In this document: piece after piece, positions 32,911-45,885 of the stretch
Numbering within the stretch: position 1 is the first letter of the stretch
Layout: the number at the start of each line of letters is the position of its first letter
Source: Molossus alvarezi
Lineage: Eukaryota; Chordata; Mammalia; Chiroptera; Molossidae
Reading direction: 5' to 3'
Assembly (NCBI GenBank): GCA_037176705.1
Contig: CM073907.1
Location: forward strand, 9,641,001-9,705,000
DNA length: 64,000 nucleotides
Position numbers and translations under genes: made by a program
The notes under the pieces: generated by a model
Seen by the model: the letters and a program-made list of their open reading frames with translations, nothing else
Databases searched by the model: none
What the model was told of the DNA's origin: nothing

Positions 32911-35900
32911 TGTCACTCTGACTCTGACCTAATTATCCATGTCCATATATATTTACTGGGCTAAATTCTGTTTTTGTTTGTTTTAAGAGGCAGAGTGGCA
33001 AAGGTATCAGAGCCTGGCAAAGAGGGATTTGCCTAATTTTGCTGGTAGAGAGGCAAGAGTCCTTCTGCCCTGGTTCTGAGATGGTCCCAGTCAGGAGCAC
33101 TAGCTGGCCACCAACTTAGCCCTCCAAGGATGCCCCCTGGAGCGTCCTCCGACCCCTCCGAGACGCCCCCTCTGTCTAATTGCAATGCAACCGTTCTATT
33201 CACAGGTGGATCAACCAGCAGAGGCTCATTGAAACCCTCCTGTCAAATGCTTTTTCCCACCTTCTAAACTCAAAAGGGGACAGAAAGGACTCATAAAAGC
33301 CTCTTCTTCCAAAGCCCTTGTAATAGGCTCATTAAGCACCCGCCTGGGCTTGTTATCAAATACTTTGGAAGCAGCCCACGAGTAGCTGAGTGTTTGCAAC
33401 AGATAATATCAAATTGGAGAAACATGTAAAAGCACATACAAAAACAGTAAAATGAGATGTAGTCTAATGATACCGGCCAAAGAAACTGGGAAGTAATTAG
33501 TCACTCCGTGGACAGGGTTGGAGATCCGAAGCTGAGCTGATTTTACGTGAGGCCACGTCTAACTTTGGGGTTCTGTGTATGGGGTAAATAAACGATGCTC
33601 TGCGGAACTCTGTACCGTAGGAAACAGATGCTTATCTCTTTGGCGTTGTCACCAGAGTATTTACTAAACACTGTTTTTAAACCTTTCTTAAGGGAGGCTG
33701 TGAAGTATTTTGATTATGTATGTGTTTCTTTACATCAGATAGGAATTTCTGTTATGTAAACGAGTCTGATTCTGAATAAAGATGATTTATTTAGAATACA
33801 TAGAGCCGTACTATTTACATTTTATGATGTTAATGCTACAAATCAGCTTCTTGATTTACAATGAATACTCCAAGTGTTACCTATGCAGAACATTAAAATA
33901 TACATACAAATGGTTAATGACTGCTGATTACTTTATAGGAGGCTATGCATGGGGAGGAATTACATTTTGAGGGAGACTTTCTAAATTTGGGGAGATAATT
34001 TGCTTTTCCAGTGTTCTATGTGTCATAATCCTATGTAAAAGTGTTATTATATTCGTTTCAATGAGTTTTGCTCAAGAAAAATATTTTCTTCCTCAAAAAA
34101 AATTTTTATTTCTACATGTCCAACCTTTCTGGAAATGAAATCTTTTTTTTTATGTCTAAAAATTTAAGAGATCAAAGGATATTCTTATGCACCTCATCAG
34201 AGAAGAACCCTCTGTGCTGATATTATTGCTGGAATTTTGGATACTTAAATGCTTGTGAAGCATAATTTCTATAGGACCTCACTTATTTTGTCAAAATGGC
34301 AATTAGCTACATAAATTGCTATCTTTCTCACCTTTATTCCCCCCACCATTATAAGCCATTAAAAATTACTCTTACCTAAGTTTAAACTTTGCTTCTGATC
34401 CTCTGGTCTGGGTTTCATGGGTTCTAAGACAGGGGAGAGGCAAGCTCATGCCATCAGAGACCCCTGGCCCTGAATGAAGACCCTGGGTTTTTCTAGGCAT
34501 TTCCTTGTCACATGTAAATATGGCTACATCACCGGATGTCCCTTGTGTCCTCATCTGTCAAACGTGAGGGTTGGAAAATAATTTCTACCTTGACTTCCAG
34601 CCCCCCAATTCGACTCTTATAACGTGCTCGGGGGGAAAGTGCACAGACTCATGACCCCCCCTCGATGCCCTGGTTGAGCAAACTTACTTAATTAGCTCTA
34701 TAACTTTGGAGGAGACAATGACTTAGTGAAAATAATTGCAAACAATTTTTCAAAACTGGGCGTTTTTGCATTGCGTGATATGGAATGGTGAACAGATCCT
34801 CCTCTTGAAAATTGATAGAAAATAATACCTTTTAACTGGACAGAATAGATTGACATCAGATCTTCTTTGGGACACAGCTGGGCCACCACGTCCACTATGT
34901 AACCAGGTTTGCCTCTCTTTCCAGAAATTAACATTCAGTCTTGTCTATATGACGCTCCGTTGTGGAAACTCATCTGCCTGAGAATGTTTTGGCGGGTAGA
35001 CCAGAAGTTTCTTTGTTGGTTTCACTAAGCCCTGTAGAAATCGATTTTCTTCAGAGGAACCTGGAAACTCCAGAAAGTATTTCATGAGATGTAGAGCTCT
35101 TGGTGGCATTTATTTTTTTACCCGGATTGCTGTTTGGAAGTTCCTGCTATGAGCAATGAGGTTTTGGATCTCATATCAAAGGGTATAAAGTTAATGATTT
35201 TAAGTATGGTTGGATTTTATTGCCCCTGTGGTGGGCTAAACTTCAGCCACTCTTTGACCTCTGCTCAGTCAGTCCAATTCCATCTAATGCTCTGTGACTA
35301 ACACGGTGGCTATTTAATCTACTTTGCTGCTGAAATTACTTTTAGAGTCACTTTTTTTTTGCCTTGAAAACCTTCCTCCTGAGAGAAATTGTTTATTGTA
35401 AGCTCCAAATATGTTGCATATCACAGAATACATTTTTAAAAGCTTTTCTTTCAGAGACAATTAACCCTTATCATCGACTTTGCGATCACATTACAAATGA
35501 AATGGGAAAAGTGATATGATTCTAGAAGCAAATGTAGAATCAAAAGGGAGAATGATCTGAAACTGGTATGACTGTAGATATCATAAGCAGTCATGTCTTA
35601 GCCAAATATTTCCTGCAGTGTACTTAAATTGGAAGACAAAACTCAATGAATCACAAGGTTATGCTCCAAGGAGATCCCTTTGGTCTATTTCCTTGTGAAG
35701 AATATGTGTAGCTGCTTTTCAAGGCTCATTTGAAGGTAAACACAGTCTATGTGTTCAACAAGCAAGTTAGTGACTATCTCAGGCACTTGAGAAGGTGTGG
35801 TCCAAATATAGGCTGAATAAATACAGAGACCACAGGATCAGAGAGGCAGGGTCTAATCTTTCCCTAATTAGTGGTATGACCCTCGGGCCAGCCTTTCAAA

Positions 35901-36148
35901 CCTCTGACCCTGACTAGATCTACAAAGTGCCTCTAGGGCTACTCATCTATAGTTAACTTAGACCAAAGCTGCAGCACATCGGTGTCTGAGCTCTGAGCAG
36001 GGTGGTTAGGTAGGTATTGGGGCAACCAGGTTCAGCATAAGGTGGGCAGAGCCCTTTCTTCCCTGTGGCCAATCCCTACTCTTCAGGCAATGAAAATGCT
36101 TACAGGCTCTGCTTCCTACCGTCAATTGCATTAAGTATAAGAGTGTCT
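32911..36148. other. Unique non-coding sequence
   Basis: No gene or young repeat recognised over 3.2 kb. The stretch at 33110-33420 is complex and balanced in composition and may be a conserved non-coding element. Text near 35800-35950 weakly resembles MIR. Confidence 0.45.
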
Positions 36149-36165
36149 TCCCAGGGAGATTTTTA

Positions 36166-36372
36166 AATGTGTCTTTTATTTATTGATCTTTTTTTAGAGA
36201 GAGGGAGAGAGAAACATTGATATGAGAGAGAAACATTGATCAGCTGCCTTCTGCACGCCCCTACCGGAGAATCGAGTCCACAGTGAGGGCATGTACCCTG
36301 ACTGGGAATTGAATCTGGACCTCTCAGTCCATGGGATGATGCTCAATTCACTGAGCCACACCAGCTGGGAAA
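36166..36372 (-). repeat. VES-type SINE, diverged
   Basis: Reverse copy flanked by imperfect duplications 'tcccagggagattttta' (36149-36165) and 'tcccagggaaattttta' (36373-36389). Confidence 0.92.
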
Positions 36373-36389
36373 TCCCAGGGAAATTTTTA

Positions 36390-36989
36390 GACAGGAATCA
36401 ACACCTTAAACTAAGGAGTAAGTGGGCTCCAGAGACTACAGCTCCAGCCCTGGTTTTACCATCTACTTGCTTGATTCTGTCCCTTCCCTGAACTCCAGTT
36501 TCCCTACCTAGCGAGACAAGTGAACTGCAATGAACTCTGATCTTCCTTCCGATCCTAAAAAGATGACCATGTAGAAATAAAAACCTTCCTCATGTGTGAG
36601 AAATGAAAGCCAGTTGCCTCCTCAAGGCCAGTCCTAGCTCTAAGCTTCGTCCTGGATGACCTGAGCTACAGTGGTCAAGCATCATCCCACTGTGGGTGCT
36701 ATGGTGAGGAGGATTCTGGATTTATTTAAAGACTATCTGTAGTATTAACCTACTTTGTTAAGGAGAGCAGGACAATGTATCCTGGCCCTTAAACTGTAAT
36801 CATCTTATTAACAAAAGAATAACATTACTTTTCCTATCTTTCTGAGAGCAGAGTTTTTGTTCTCAGAGTTCAGGTGTGTACAGGAAATAGATTTGGGTGT
36901 TCAAAAAAAAAAAGAACTGGAGAAGGAATCCCACCTAGAAGGTGATGCTCATATAAATCTGTGGTTTGGAAGGTGTATTGTCAAACAGT
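36390..36989. other. Mostly unique sequence
   Basis: Part of 36430-36540 ('ttaccatctacttgcttgat', 'gaactccagtttccctacc') weakly resembles a forward MIR. Otherwise nothing recognised. Confidence 0.35.
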
Positions 36990-37215
36990 TCAAATGCTAT
37001 AATAACCAACTCCAAAATCTCAATGGCTTGATACAAAATAAAGTTATTTCTTGCTTACCTTACGGTTCACTGCAGTCAGCAGGCTTCTTCTGGATTGAGT
37101 CTCCGCCGTGCTCTGTCGTCTAAATTCAGCGTGGGAGAGAGAACATGGAAGATTCCACAGGAGGTTTTTAGGGATCAAGCCTACTCGAGGTGAATATCAC
37201 TCTGTTTTTTCATGT
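36990..37215 (+). repeat. Unclassified ancient interspersed repeat, copy A
   Basis: 'caaatgctataataaccaac', then 'aatctcaatggcttgatac' and a 'ggttcactgcagtcagcagg' segment. It shares layout with 37545-37965 and 42525-42795. I recognise the pattern as a mammal-wide repeat but cannot name the family. Confidence 0.4.
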
Positions 37216-37544
37216 AGAATTTAGTCACATGATTCTCACCAAAATGCAACAGAGCCCGGAATGATGTGCCCGGGAAAGCAACAGAAATGGTTTAATTGCA
37301 GTGTTGTGCAATTTAAGGACAAAAATGAGTGAATTTTCAAAATCTGGGCTCAAGCAGAGACCAAAGACCACAGTGTGGTTTCACTTTGTATGTCTAGATG
37401 AAAATTTCCCAGAACCCACCAGAACCCTCCTCGCCCAGAATGTGGTCATGAGGCCCTATCTAGCTGCAAAGGAGCCTGGAACAAGTGCCCAGCTTTTTTT
37501 TTTTTTTTTTTAAAGATTTTTTAAAAAAATTTCTCTGTGTATTA
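37216..37544. other. Unique sequence with a poly(T) run
   Basis: Holds a T run at 37494-37511 and no gene. Confidence 0.35.
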
Positions 37545-37965
37545 GTTAGCTTTTTCTGCAAAATAAATCATCCTGAAATTCACCTACTAAAATAACAACC
37601 ATTTTATTTAGCACGTGATTCTGTGGGTTAGCCAAGTGACTCTTTTGCTCTGGCTCAGTGCGACTGACTTTAGTATGCGGCAGGTGGCAGTTGGCAGGGT
37701 GTTGGCTTTGCTCACCTCCCTGTGGTTTTCAACCTCCAGCAGGCTACCTAGGACTCATTCCGTGGCGGTATCAGGGATGCAAGCACAAAAAAGGCAAGCC
37801 CTCATGTGAAAGTATTTTCAAACCTCTGCTGACTCATAGTTGCTAATGTTCCACGGGCCAAATCGTCTAACCCCAATTCAGAGAATGGAGAAATACAGCC
37901 CAACTCTGGATGGGAAGGGAGGAATATGTGGCTATTTACTTTTATCTACTGCATAAAGAATAAGA
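37545..37965 (+). repeat. Unclassified ancient interspersed repeat, copy B
   Basis: 'ttttctgcaaaataaatcat', 'gattctgtgggttagccaag', 'cctccagcaggctacctagg' and 'ggagaaatacagcccaactc'. The same segment order as copies A and C supports common origin. Confidence 0.45.
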
Positions 37966-38169
37966 GAATAATAGATATTATGGGACAACAAGCAATCCTC
38001 CCCACCCTCAGTGTCCCAGGCTGACTATGACTAACTTCTTGCATTCTGTCTTCACCTGGGTGTTACTTAAGACAAATTCAACACTTAACTGATAATCTCT
38101 CTCCCACACATGATAAAACTAAACAATACCTGCCCTCCTACAGTATGTGACACCCCGTAGCCTTTCCAA
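37966..38169. other. Short unique stretch
   Basis: Nothing recognised. Confidence 0.3.
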
Positions 38170-38285
38170 TTAGTTACTCAATCCAAATAGCTGGAAGTCA
38201 TCCTTGACAATTTCTTCTCTCTCACTATCTCTTATTCAAACTAGAACCGAGTTCTGTTGATTTCATCTCCTCAGGTAGGGTGTGG
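38170..38285 (+). repeat. L2 fragment
   Basis: 'agctggaagtcatccttgac', 'aatttcttctctctcacta' and 'gttctgttgatttcatctcc' resemble the L2 ORF2 region. Strongly diverged. Confidence 0.45.
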
Positions 38286-39325
38286 ATACCAGTGCTTAGG
38301 AAAGAATGGAAGACTTTCTTTGTGGACAGAAAGCTGTCTGTGTAGACAAGAGTTGTCTCCAGAATTTAGATAAGCAAGTTTAAAGATGGTTGGTACACAT
38401 AAAAAGATGAAAGTGTGAAGAGTAGGAGTAACCCAGCGGTGGCTGCTAAAAAGGTTGTGACATTTTTTTCAGCAGACCCTTAGTGACACAGAGGAGGCTC
38501 CCATGTTCAATATGGACTTTCTGCCTTAAAATCAGTAACCTAGAGTATCACCTTTATGAAGGACCTGGATTTAAAGTACTTAGAAGTCGCAAAGTTACTC
38601 TTCACAAAACATCAAATGGATTTCCCCCTTCTCCCCCCAAAAAAAGGATAATTTGTGGACTACGCCGTCGCCATTTCCATTAAATAGCCAGCTTTAAAAA
38701 GAGAGAGAGAGAGAGAAAGCTTTGAAAAGTTTACTTGCGATATCTTTTCATTCTTTCTTTGATGTATTTGGAGTGAGGAGAATACATTAGTGCCTTTTAG
38801 CTTGGCAGCCAAGTCTCGCAGATGGAAGTAAATGAAAAAGAACTGACTAGGATATTTATTTCATTTTCAGAATTCTAATGTCCAGAGTGTTTCCTCAAAA
38901 GACAAAAAAAAAAAAAAAAAAAAAAGTTGAGGCAGCGCTGAAGTTTTAAACAATGTCTTTACTTCTTGGGAGTAGTCAACCTCAATTAAATGGATGCTAT
39001 CACGCTATCTCAGGAACAACAGAAGTTGTCAGTCCTCGGACCACACAGCCCAAGGTCAAGGTGATGGCTCTGCTGGTACCTGGCAGCTGTTCAGGGGATG
39101 GGTCTCAAGGAAAAGTGATAGTGTTAACTCTGCAGCAAAGAGTAGACGGTCTTCACAGCCTCTTACTCTTCTTGTCAGACTCTTAGATACCTGCCCCATC
39201 CACTCTCCTTTTCTCCCCCCAAATAGAATTTTGCTGGCACACGGTCTGCCACTTGGATGAGTGCTTACTTAGGATAAAAAGACAAAACTTTGATACCTTG
39301 TTATGCAAATGTTTTCAACCTTTAA
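38286..39325. other. Unique sequence
   Basis: Holds a (GA)n patch at 38700-38716 and a poly(A) run of about 22 at 38904-38925, which may be the tail of an eroded insert. No gene recognised. Confidence 0.4.
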
Positions 39326-39337
39326 GAATTCCTGATA

Positions 39338-39695
39338 ATCTTTGAGACAACATGGAGGGACCGGAAGAGTATTATGCTAAGTGAAACAAGCCGATCAGAG
39401 AAAGACAAATATCACATGACCTCACTTATCTGTGGAATATAATGAACAAAACAAGCTGATGAACAAAATAGACCCAGAGACATAGAAGTAAGGTTCAGAC
39501 TGACAAACCTCAGAAGAGAGGGTCGGGGGGAGAGAAGAAATAAAATACAGAACTTTTATGCATGTATGCGTAACCATGGACATAGACAACAATGCTGGGA
39601 ACGGTGGGGATGGGGGATTGGGAGGAGGGCATCAATGGGGGAAAAGGAGAAACATGTGTAACAAAAATAAATTTAAAAAAATTAAAAAAAAAAAA
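39338..39695 (+). mobile_element. 5'-truncated L1 with clear duplication
   Basis: Starts in the last codons of ORF2 ('tttgagacaacatggaggga') and runs through a 3' UTR and poly(A). It is flanked by 'gaattcctgata' at 39326-39337 and 39696-39707, extendable by two A. It resembles the 3' end of the complete L1 at 48634-54496. Confidence 0.95.
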
Positions 39696-39707
39696 GAATT
39701 CCTGATA

Positions 39708-40197
39708 TTAAAAAAATTCAGTCTTAGGAAGAGAGGTGGCGACTTCTATCCCTAAAGTGTTCAGCACAAGGTTCCCTTCAGTATTTGATTTTAAAACAGA
39801 ACTTATTATTGACTCTTGGGAACACATAGGTGCAGACTGTCCCCTAGAATCAAGGGTGAAAAAAAATATTCCTTATAGAAAGAGGTGCTTAACATAGGTA
39901 CACACACCCATGCACAATTTTACAGACGTGCACTTTGTCCACACACAATTCTGCAGGGAGATGGAAGCTTGTGCTACCAAGCTGGTGGAAACTGCAAACG
40001 GGTGATAGACAGACATTGTTCCCTTGGCTCATTACCCAGTGGGATGCGAATTCATTTCCTTATCGGGCATTAGTGCATATTAATTTTAAGTTAACGCTAA
40101 GGAATACATACTTAATTCCTCAGTCGAGGAATTAAATGCTGGGCACTACTAAATATTTAACTTTAGTCCTCGATTGGTAGGGTTTTATAAATTAATT
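39708..40197. other. Unique non-coding sequence
   Basis: Nothing recognised. Confidence 0.4.
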
Positions 40198-40256
40198 AAT
40201 TTTTTATATCTCCCCTGAGGATATTCTTCCATTTATCATCAGATAGAGTGGGACGA

Positions 40257-40297
<41 letters not shown>

Positions 40298-40457
40298 CAT
40301 CGATGTGAGAGAGACACATCAACTGGTTGCCTTCTTCATGAACTGACCAGGGTCAGGGACAAAATGCAACCAAAGTATGTGCCCTTGACCGGAATCGAAC
40401 CCGAGACTCATTGGTCTTCAGGTCAACGCTCTAACTGCTGAGCCAATCCGACCAGGG
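40198..40457 (-). repeat. VES-related SINE (longer-tailed form) with (GA)n
   Basis: Reverse copy: 'cccctgaggatattcttcca', an expanded (GA)n at 40261-40293, and head 'ccgaccagggt'. Confidence 0.9.
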
Positions 40458-40493
40458 TGGATTTTATTAATTTAATAATTTAATTTAATTATT

Positions 40494-40720
40494 TTTGTTA
40501 ATCCTCACCTGAGGATATTTTTACATTGGTTTTTAGATAGACTAGAAGGGAGGGAGGAAGAGAGAGGAAAAAACATTGATTTGAGAGAGACAGATCGATT
40601 GACCCCAGTCAGGGCCAGGAATTGAACCTGCTACCCAGGTACGTGCCCTTAACTGGGGATCAAACTTGAGTCCCTTCTTCCCAGGCCAACGCTCTAACCA
40701 CTGAACAATTGGCCAGCGCA
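40494..40720 (-). repeat. VES-related SINE (longer-tailed form)
   Basis: Second reverse copy in tandem with the preceding one, separated by AT-rich text: 'tcctcacctgaggatatttt' to 'ttggccagcg'. Confidence 0.88.
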
Positions 40721-42524
40721 GGGTTTAATATTTTTGTAAATCAATTTTAGAGCTCAACAAATCACAAGAAAAAGAAGTATTGCATCACTGGTACATAGAA
40801 CAGAGTTTCAAGATAGCTAGGTGTGTGTATGTTCGTTCTTAATAACTGAGTACATCCACACCGTCTATTTTTTTTCCATCAGCTAATTCCTGTTCTTTCT
40901 CCTCTGCTTCACCCTCCTCTCCTTGCTCTCCGCCACTCTCCTTTGAAACAGTAACCCCAAAACAAGAAACAGAGCCAATAGTTAGAGGACCGGGGATCAG
41001 TTCTGGGCTCACGTGATTTGCACCATGTTGGAACATTGGGATATTCACCTGAGCTTGGGGAATGAGGGAGTGTGGGCTGCCTGGGAGGGTCACTGACTGG
41101 GCCAGATGTGTGGAGGCTTTGCAGTCAGGTGGGAAGGGTCTAAGGAACACAAACAACCCAAACCTGCTCTGGCATCTTTGAGATGAAGCCCAGGGATTTT
41201 GACAATAAAGAAGAGAGAACCAGAAGATTAGCCACTTCGGGAAAACACCCCAATGAGGCAGAGGTAGCAAACTTTCCTCTATGAAGTGAATCTATGCAAG
41301 TAGGTAGGGAGGAAGCAACAGGTTTCAAAAGAGCAACGAGTGTGTATTTCTTGTTCCCAAATCCAAACATATGGTCAACTCTATCTGGCGCTAAAATCTT
41401 CTATCATGTGTATGGGCTCAAACCCAACCTACATTGTGACTTCAAAACAGCCTCCTCATTATAATACGATGCTTCTTATTTGAATCTGCAAAAAGCTGAC
41501 CAAATCAAAAGTGATATTGGATGAGCTATTATTTTGGGAACAATGTCAGCAGGCTTTATGGATGGAAGTTTCTAGTCAACGGTAGGTCATGTGGAGAAAG
41601 AAGAACCGGAAGATCAATCTTTACCTTGACATTCTATTACTATGGTGATTAGGACAGGCGGTGTTTAATTGTACCTAATTGGTGTTTGTTTTTAAGATGG
41701 AAACTCCTCAGCAATGTATCACTACATTGAGTTAAGCTAAGAAGTCTCTTTTTTCAGCTGTTAGAAAGGATTAGGAAGTACATCTTCTTGTTTTGCTGCT
41801 GCTGGTGAAATTGTGTGTTGGTATTATTTTGTTTATATTGCTCATTTGGTTAGGCGGAGGTGGAGAGAGGAGAGAGAGGGAGAGAGAGAGAGACAGAATG
41901 AATGAGAGAGAGAGAGATGCAGAGACAGCTGTTTCGGGATCAGTATCCCATCATCACTCAGAGGAAGTCCTTGCCCATATTCAAAGTGAGATACATCTGC
42001 TTATAACGCAGGCTGCAGGCTGGTTGGAGGAATATAAATGCCTATTGTCTTCCTTGGTGGCAGAAACTGGCATTTTTATTTCCATCCATCAAGCCCTGTC
42101 ACATCAGACATGGTTATCACACGTTATGAGTTCTGGAACTTGGTGAGCACAAATTCCACTCAATTTAACTGTGTTACTCTGGAATGCAATTTCTCTTGAC
42201 CTAGAGCGAAAAGTGTATTTATGAGTCTGTTGATTTGAATCTATCCTCGGAACAATAGCAACCAAATATTCCTCACATTAATTCAAGGATTTAATGACTT
42301 CCATACCCATCCCAGTGGTATAGAGTGAAAGGAATTTGTCTCAAGTCAACCTATGTGATTTTGTTTTTCAGCTGAATTACGAAAAAGGTAAAAAATAAAA
42401 AAGCAATTTTTATTGCTATGGTGATTAGAATGCAGTGTATCTATCTACACATATACATGTGTACATATATATGCAAATAGGAAAAAAATCACAACTTATT
42501 CTATTCTGTATTCCCCAAAGCAAT
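40721..42524. other. Unique sequence
   Basis: A 143-codon reverse frame (40839-41270) has an acidic end but no recognised domain and is left uncalled. A GA-rich patch lies at 41855-41925. Confidence 0.4.
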
Positions 42525-42795
42525 GAATATATATCATTCTGTATTGCTGCATAACAACCTATCCCAACATTTAGGGACTTATCACAATGACAATGATTAT
42601 TTCTCACGATTTTGTGAGTTGACCAGGCATTTCTTCTCTGCCTGGTGTGGCGAGATGGTTGAAAGGTCCAAAATGACCTTACCCATGTGACAGGTTTCAG
42701 CTGTGGGCTGTGGACTAGCTCATTTCCCCTCCAGGCATACAAACAGGCTGCTTGGTCTTCCTCACAAAATGGCAGTTTCAGGGTTCATTATAAAT
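42525..42795 (+). repeat. Unclassified ancient interspersed repeat, copy C
   Basis: 'tgtattgctgcataacaacc', 'gattttgtgagttgaccagg', 'gtccaaaatgaccttaccca' and 'aaaatggcagtttcagggtt'. Same segment order as copies A and B. Confidence 0.5.
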
Positions 42796-43249
42796 GACAA
42801 CTCTGATTCCAGAGGCAAATCATCGGATAAACTTGCTCCCAATGAGAGTTTCATGGGAGAATGGGAGGCAATGTATTTTTAAGAGATCTTGACTGTAGGT
42901 GGGAAGAAAAATTCTCGCTGAAGATACAAGTCTTCGCTTAACTGAACAACAACAAAAAAGGTATTTTAAAAATCCCTAACAAACTTTAACTCACTTAGAA
43001 ATTTTGTTTTCATTTACAGAGTTGGATATGAATATGAATGCTGTCTGTAGGTAAGTTGATCTTTAAACTACTTGTTTAATTTATATTAAATTATTTCAAC
43101 CTGTATTCTGTGTAGTGATCCTCAATGTACTAGACAGTTTACAGAGATAAAAAATAAATAAAAGGACATTTACGTTCAACCATAAGGAATTAGTTAAATT
43201 AATTATCCACAGGATTTAACATATAGCTCTACCAACAGAAGTTACAGAG
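42796..43249. other. AT-rich unique sequence
   Basis: Nothing recognised. Confidence 0.35.
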
Positions 43250-43390
43250 GAATAGTTTTCCAACAGCTTTACTGAACATAATGGATATATAGAGAACTGT
43301 GCATATTCAATGTATACAATTTAATGAGTTTGGATATATGCATATACTCATGAAAACTCATCACAATCAAAGTAATAAGCAGAAAACTAT
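43250..43390. repeat. Probable old L1 fragment
   Basis: 'caacagctttactgaacata', 'gtatacaatttaatgagttt' and 'ggatatatgcatatactcat' resemble a common old L1 segment. Orientation and subfamily not resolved. Confidence 0.4.
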
Positions 43391-43658
43391 TTTATACAGA
43401 GAGAAATACTCAGGATAAATACATAAGTGAAAAAAATATTGCTAAGGCAGCATGGTATAACGTAGCCCAAGTGGTGGTGTTTTTTTTTTGTTTTTAATCT
43501 GTGTGTATAGCAAAGAATAAAAAATATTAATGGGTTATTTCTGGTTCCTAGGCCTGAGGTGATGTTTACCTGTATTTTTCTAATTTTCTATAATTAACGG
43601 ATATTACCTGTTTGTCAATGTAAAAAGGAAATGAAAAGTGATTTAAAACTATAGAAGG

Positions 43659-43703
<45 letters not shown>
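43659..43703 (+). repeat. (CTAT)n microsatellite
   Basis: About 11 uninterrupted tetranucleotide units. Confidence 0.97.
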
Positions 43704-44727
43704 ACCTATATATTATATTTTTCAGTGTCTTATTTGTTTAGGTATCTATTTGTTTATTTTCCAACGTTTAATTTTTCCATATTTACAATGTTCCCAAAAA
43801 GCAGAAGTAGTCACATAAAAATCTGATGTTGCCAAAGAAATATATTACAAGTCATGAACATCCTAGCATCTACAGATTTTATTAAAATCACCCTGAAGGA
43901 CATTAGATGATTCCACTAGTAGCTTTTCCCCAATGAGGGGATGGGCCCATGCTGACCTTTGCCTATTACACCCATGTCATCATAGCATCATGACATTTGA
44001 TCCCAAGCCATGTTTGATCAATGTTTAATAATCAGAGTTTATGTCGCAATCAAAGGCACCGTGAAACAGCGGATATTTAGAGCTGGTGGCCAATCGAGGC
44101 TGCAAAACAGCTTTTCCACGTGGCGGCCAAAGGCATTCCACAGTGCACAGCCACATGTCAAAGACACGTGTTCTGCTTTGGGCATGAAAGCGAACTGAAA
44201 CACAGATAATTTGACAAACTAGAAACTTATCAGAGATGCGACCGGCAGGCTGTCTGTCACTGGGCAGGCAGGTGCTATGGAGCTTGGGTCCGGATAGAAC
44301 CTGCGTGCAAATGTGGGCCAGGTGACCACTTGATAAGTAGAAGCTATTGATCAAAAGGCACGGGAGGCCCAAATCCAGGGAAACAAGATCCCACCCCTGT
44401 GATACCAGTCCTAATACAGTGCAGGTCACGGATGACAGCATAGGGCCGACTAGCATGAGGACAGTTCTGCCTTTCCCTGCAGAAAGAGTGCAGCCACAGT
44501 TGGCCCTTGTCCCCATTTAGGGACAATGCCACAGGCAGCTGAGAATATTTGCATGGGACAAAGATTTTGGCTGACCTATCTTGCAGTTGTATAGGCCTAT
44601 TTAGGACATTGCTTGGTGATTCTAGCCTTCTCCGTCAACAGCTGAGCTCAGGGTAGTCTTCACAAGGAAAGAGTTTCACCCACTGGGGGCTCAGAAGCTT
44701 GTTTCTAAGGGAATACGCACAGGGGTT
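43704..44727. other. Unique sequence
   Basis: The 163-codon reverse frame at 44025-44516 has no recognised domain. No gene called. Confidence 0.4.
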
Positions 44728-44850
44728 CAGAGCATGACTTCTAGAGCCACGCTGCCTGAATTCAGATCCCGAACACGAGCTCTGCGAACTCGGTTTTCTC
44801 ATCTGGGAAATGGGTTGATCACTTGTTGTAGCCTAAACTCCAGAGCAGTA
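44728..44850 (+). repeat. MIR fragment (ancient SINE)
   Basis: 'cagagcatgacttctagagc', 'cacgctgcctgaattcagat' and 'ggttttctcatctgggaaat' follow the forward MIR pattern. Confidence 0.7.
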
Positions 44851-45289
44851 GGAATATTGCTATCTGCATTATGTAATTTTCTTGTACTTTCATTTAAAAA
44901 AGAAAAAGAAGTGTGACATTTAAATAATATCTTATTTAGCTCGATATGTCCAAATATATCATTTCAACATGCAATCATTACCTAAGACATTACCAATGAG
45001 ATCTGTTTTTTCTGGACTAAGCCTTAAAACCCAAAGAATATCTAAACTTTATGGCAAATCTCAATTCAGACCTGCCTCATTTCAAGCTAGGGGCTACCAT
45101 ATTAGCATAGCTCTCCACCACAAGAAAAATAAGACTATTTTTGAACTGGAATTTTTGGAAAAAAACCTATTTAAAAATGTTTCATAAATTTAGCAGAGAA
45201 TCTCCCTGAAGTCTAAGATTGAGAAAGTGGAGGTTTATAATTTCCTCTGCCAGTAAAGCAATATTCTTTAAATAAAAAAGCACCTAAAG
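44851..45289. other. Unique sequence
   Basis: Nothing recognised. Confidence 0.35.
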
Positions 45290-45408
45290 GCCCTGGCCAG
45301 GTAGCTCAGCTGTTTGGAGCATCGTCCCCATACATCAAGGTTGCAGGTTTGACCCAGGTAGGTGCACATACAAGAATCAACCAATGAATGCAGGCTTCCG
45401 GTGGAGCA
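45290..45408 (+). repeat. VES-related SINE, second form, left half
   Basis: 'ggccctggccaggtagctca' to 'aatcaaccaatgaatgcagg'. The SINE was split by the HAL1-like element; its right end continues at 48376-48430 ('gtggagcaacaaattaatg'). 'gtggagca' occurs at both borders (45401-45408 and 48376-48383). Confidence 0.85.
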
Positions 45409-45645
45409 GACTTCCGGTCAAGATGGCCATGTAGGGAAGTGCAGAATCGCCTCCTGCCACAACCACATCCTAATTACAACTAAACTGCAGAAAAACCATC
45501 ATTCAGAACCATCTGAAATCAAGCTGAAAGGAAGTCCTACAGCTACAAAATTCAAGAAGAAGCCACATGGAGACTGGTAGGAGGAGCTGAGGAGCGGCCC
45601 GGCTGGGCCCACAACTATACGGGATGGATAAAGATCAGGAGGGTT

Positions 45646-45885
45646 GCCCGGCTGGTGTGGCTCAGTGGTTGAGCATCCACTCATGCACCAGGAGGTTGCT
45701 GGTTCGATTCCTGGTCAGGGCACATGCCCAGGTTGTGGGCCTGATCCCCAGTGGGGGACGTGCAGGAGGCGGCCAATTGATGTTCTCTCTCATCGATGTT
45801 TCTATTGCTCTCTCCCTCTCCCTTCCTCTCTCTCTCTCTCTCTCTCTCTCTAATATCAGTAAAGAAAAAAATTAAAAAATAAAAA
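45646..45885 (+). repeat. VES-type SINE inside HAL1 copy 2
   Basis: Forward copy with perfect 15-bp duplication 'aagatcaggagggtt' at 45631-45645 and 45886-45900 and an internal (CT)n at 45822-45852. It is the innermost layer of a three-level nest: SINE in HAL1 in SINE. Confidence 0.97.

Noticed and set aside
40839..41270. 143-codon reverse open frame with an acidic C-terminus
   Set aside because: No family resemblance, no exon-like context; kept as non-coding.
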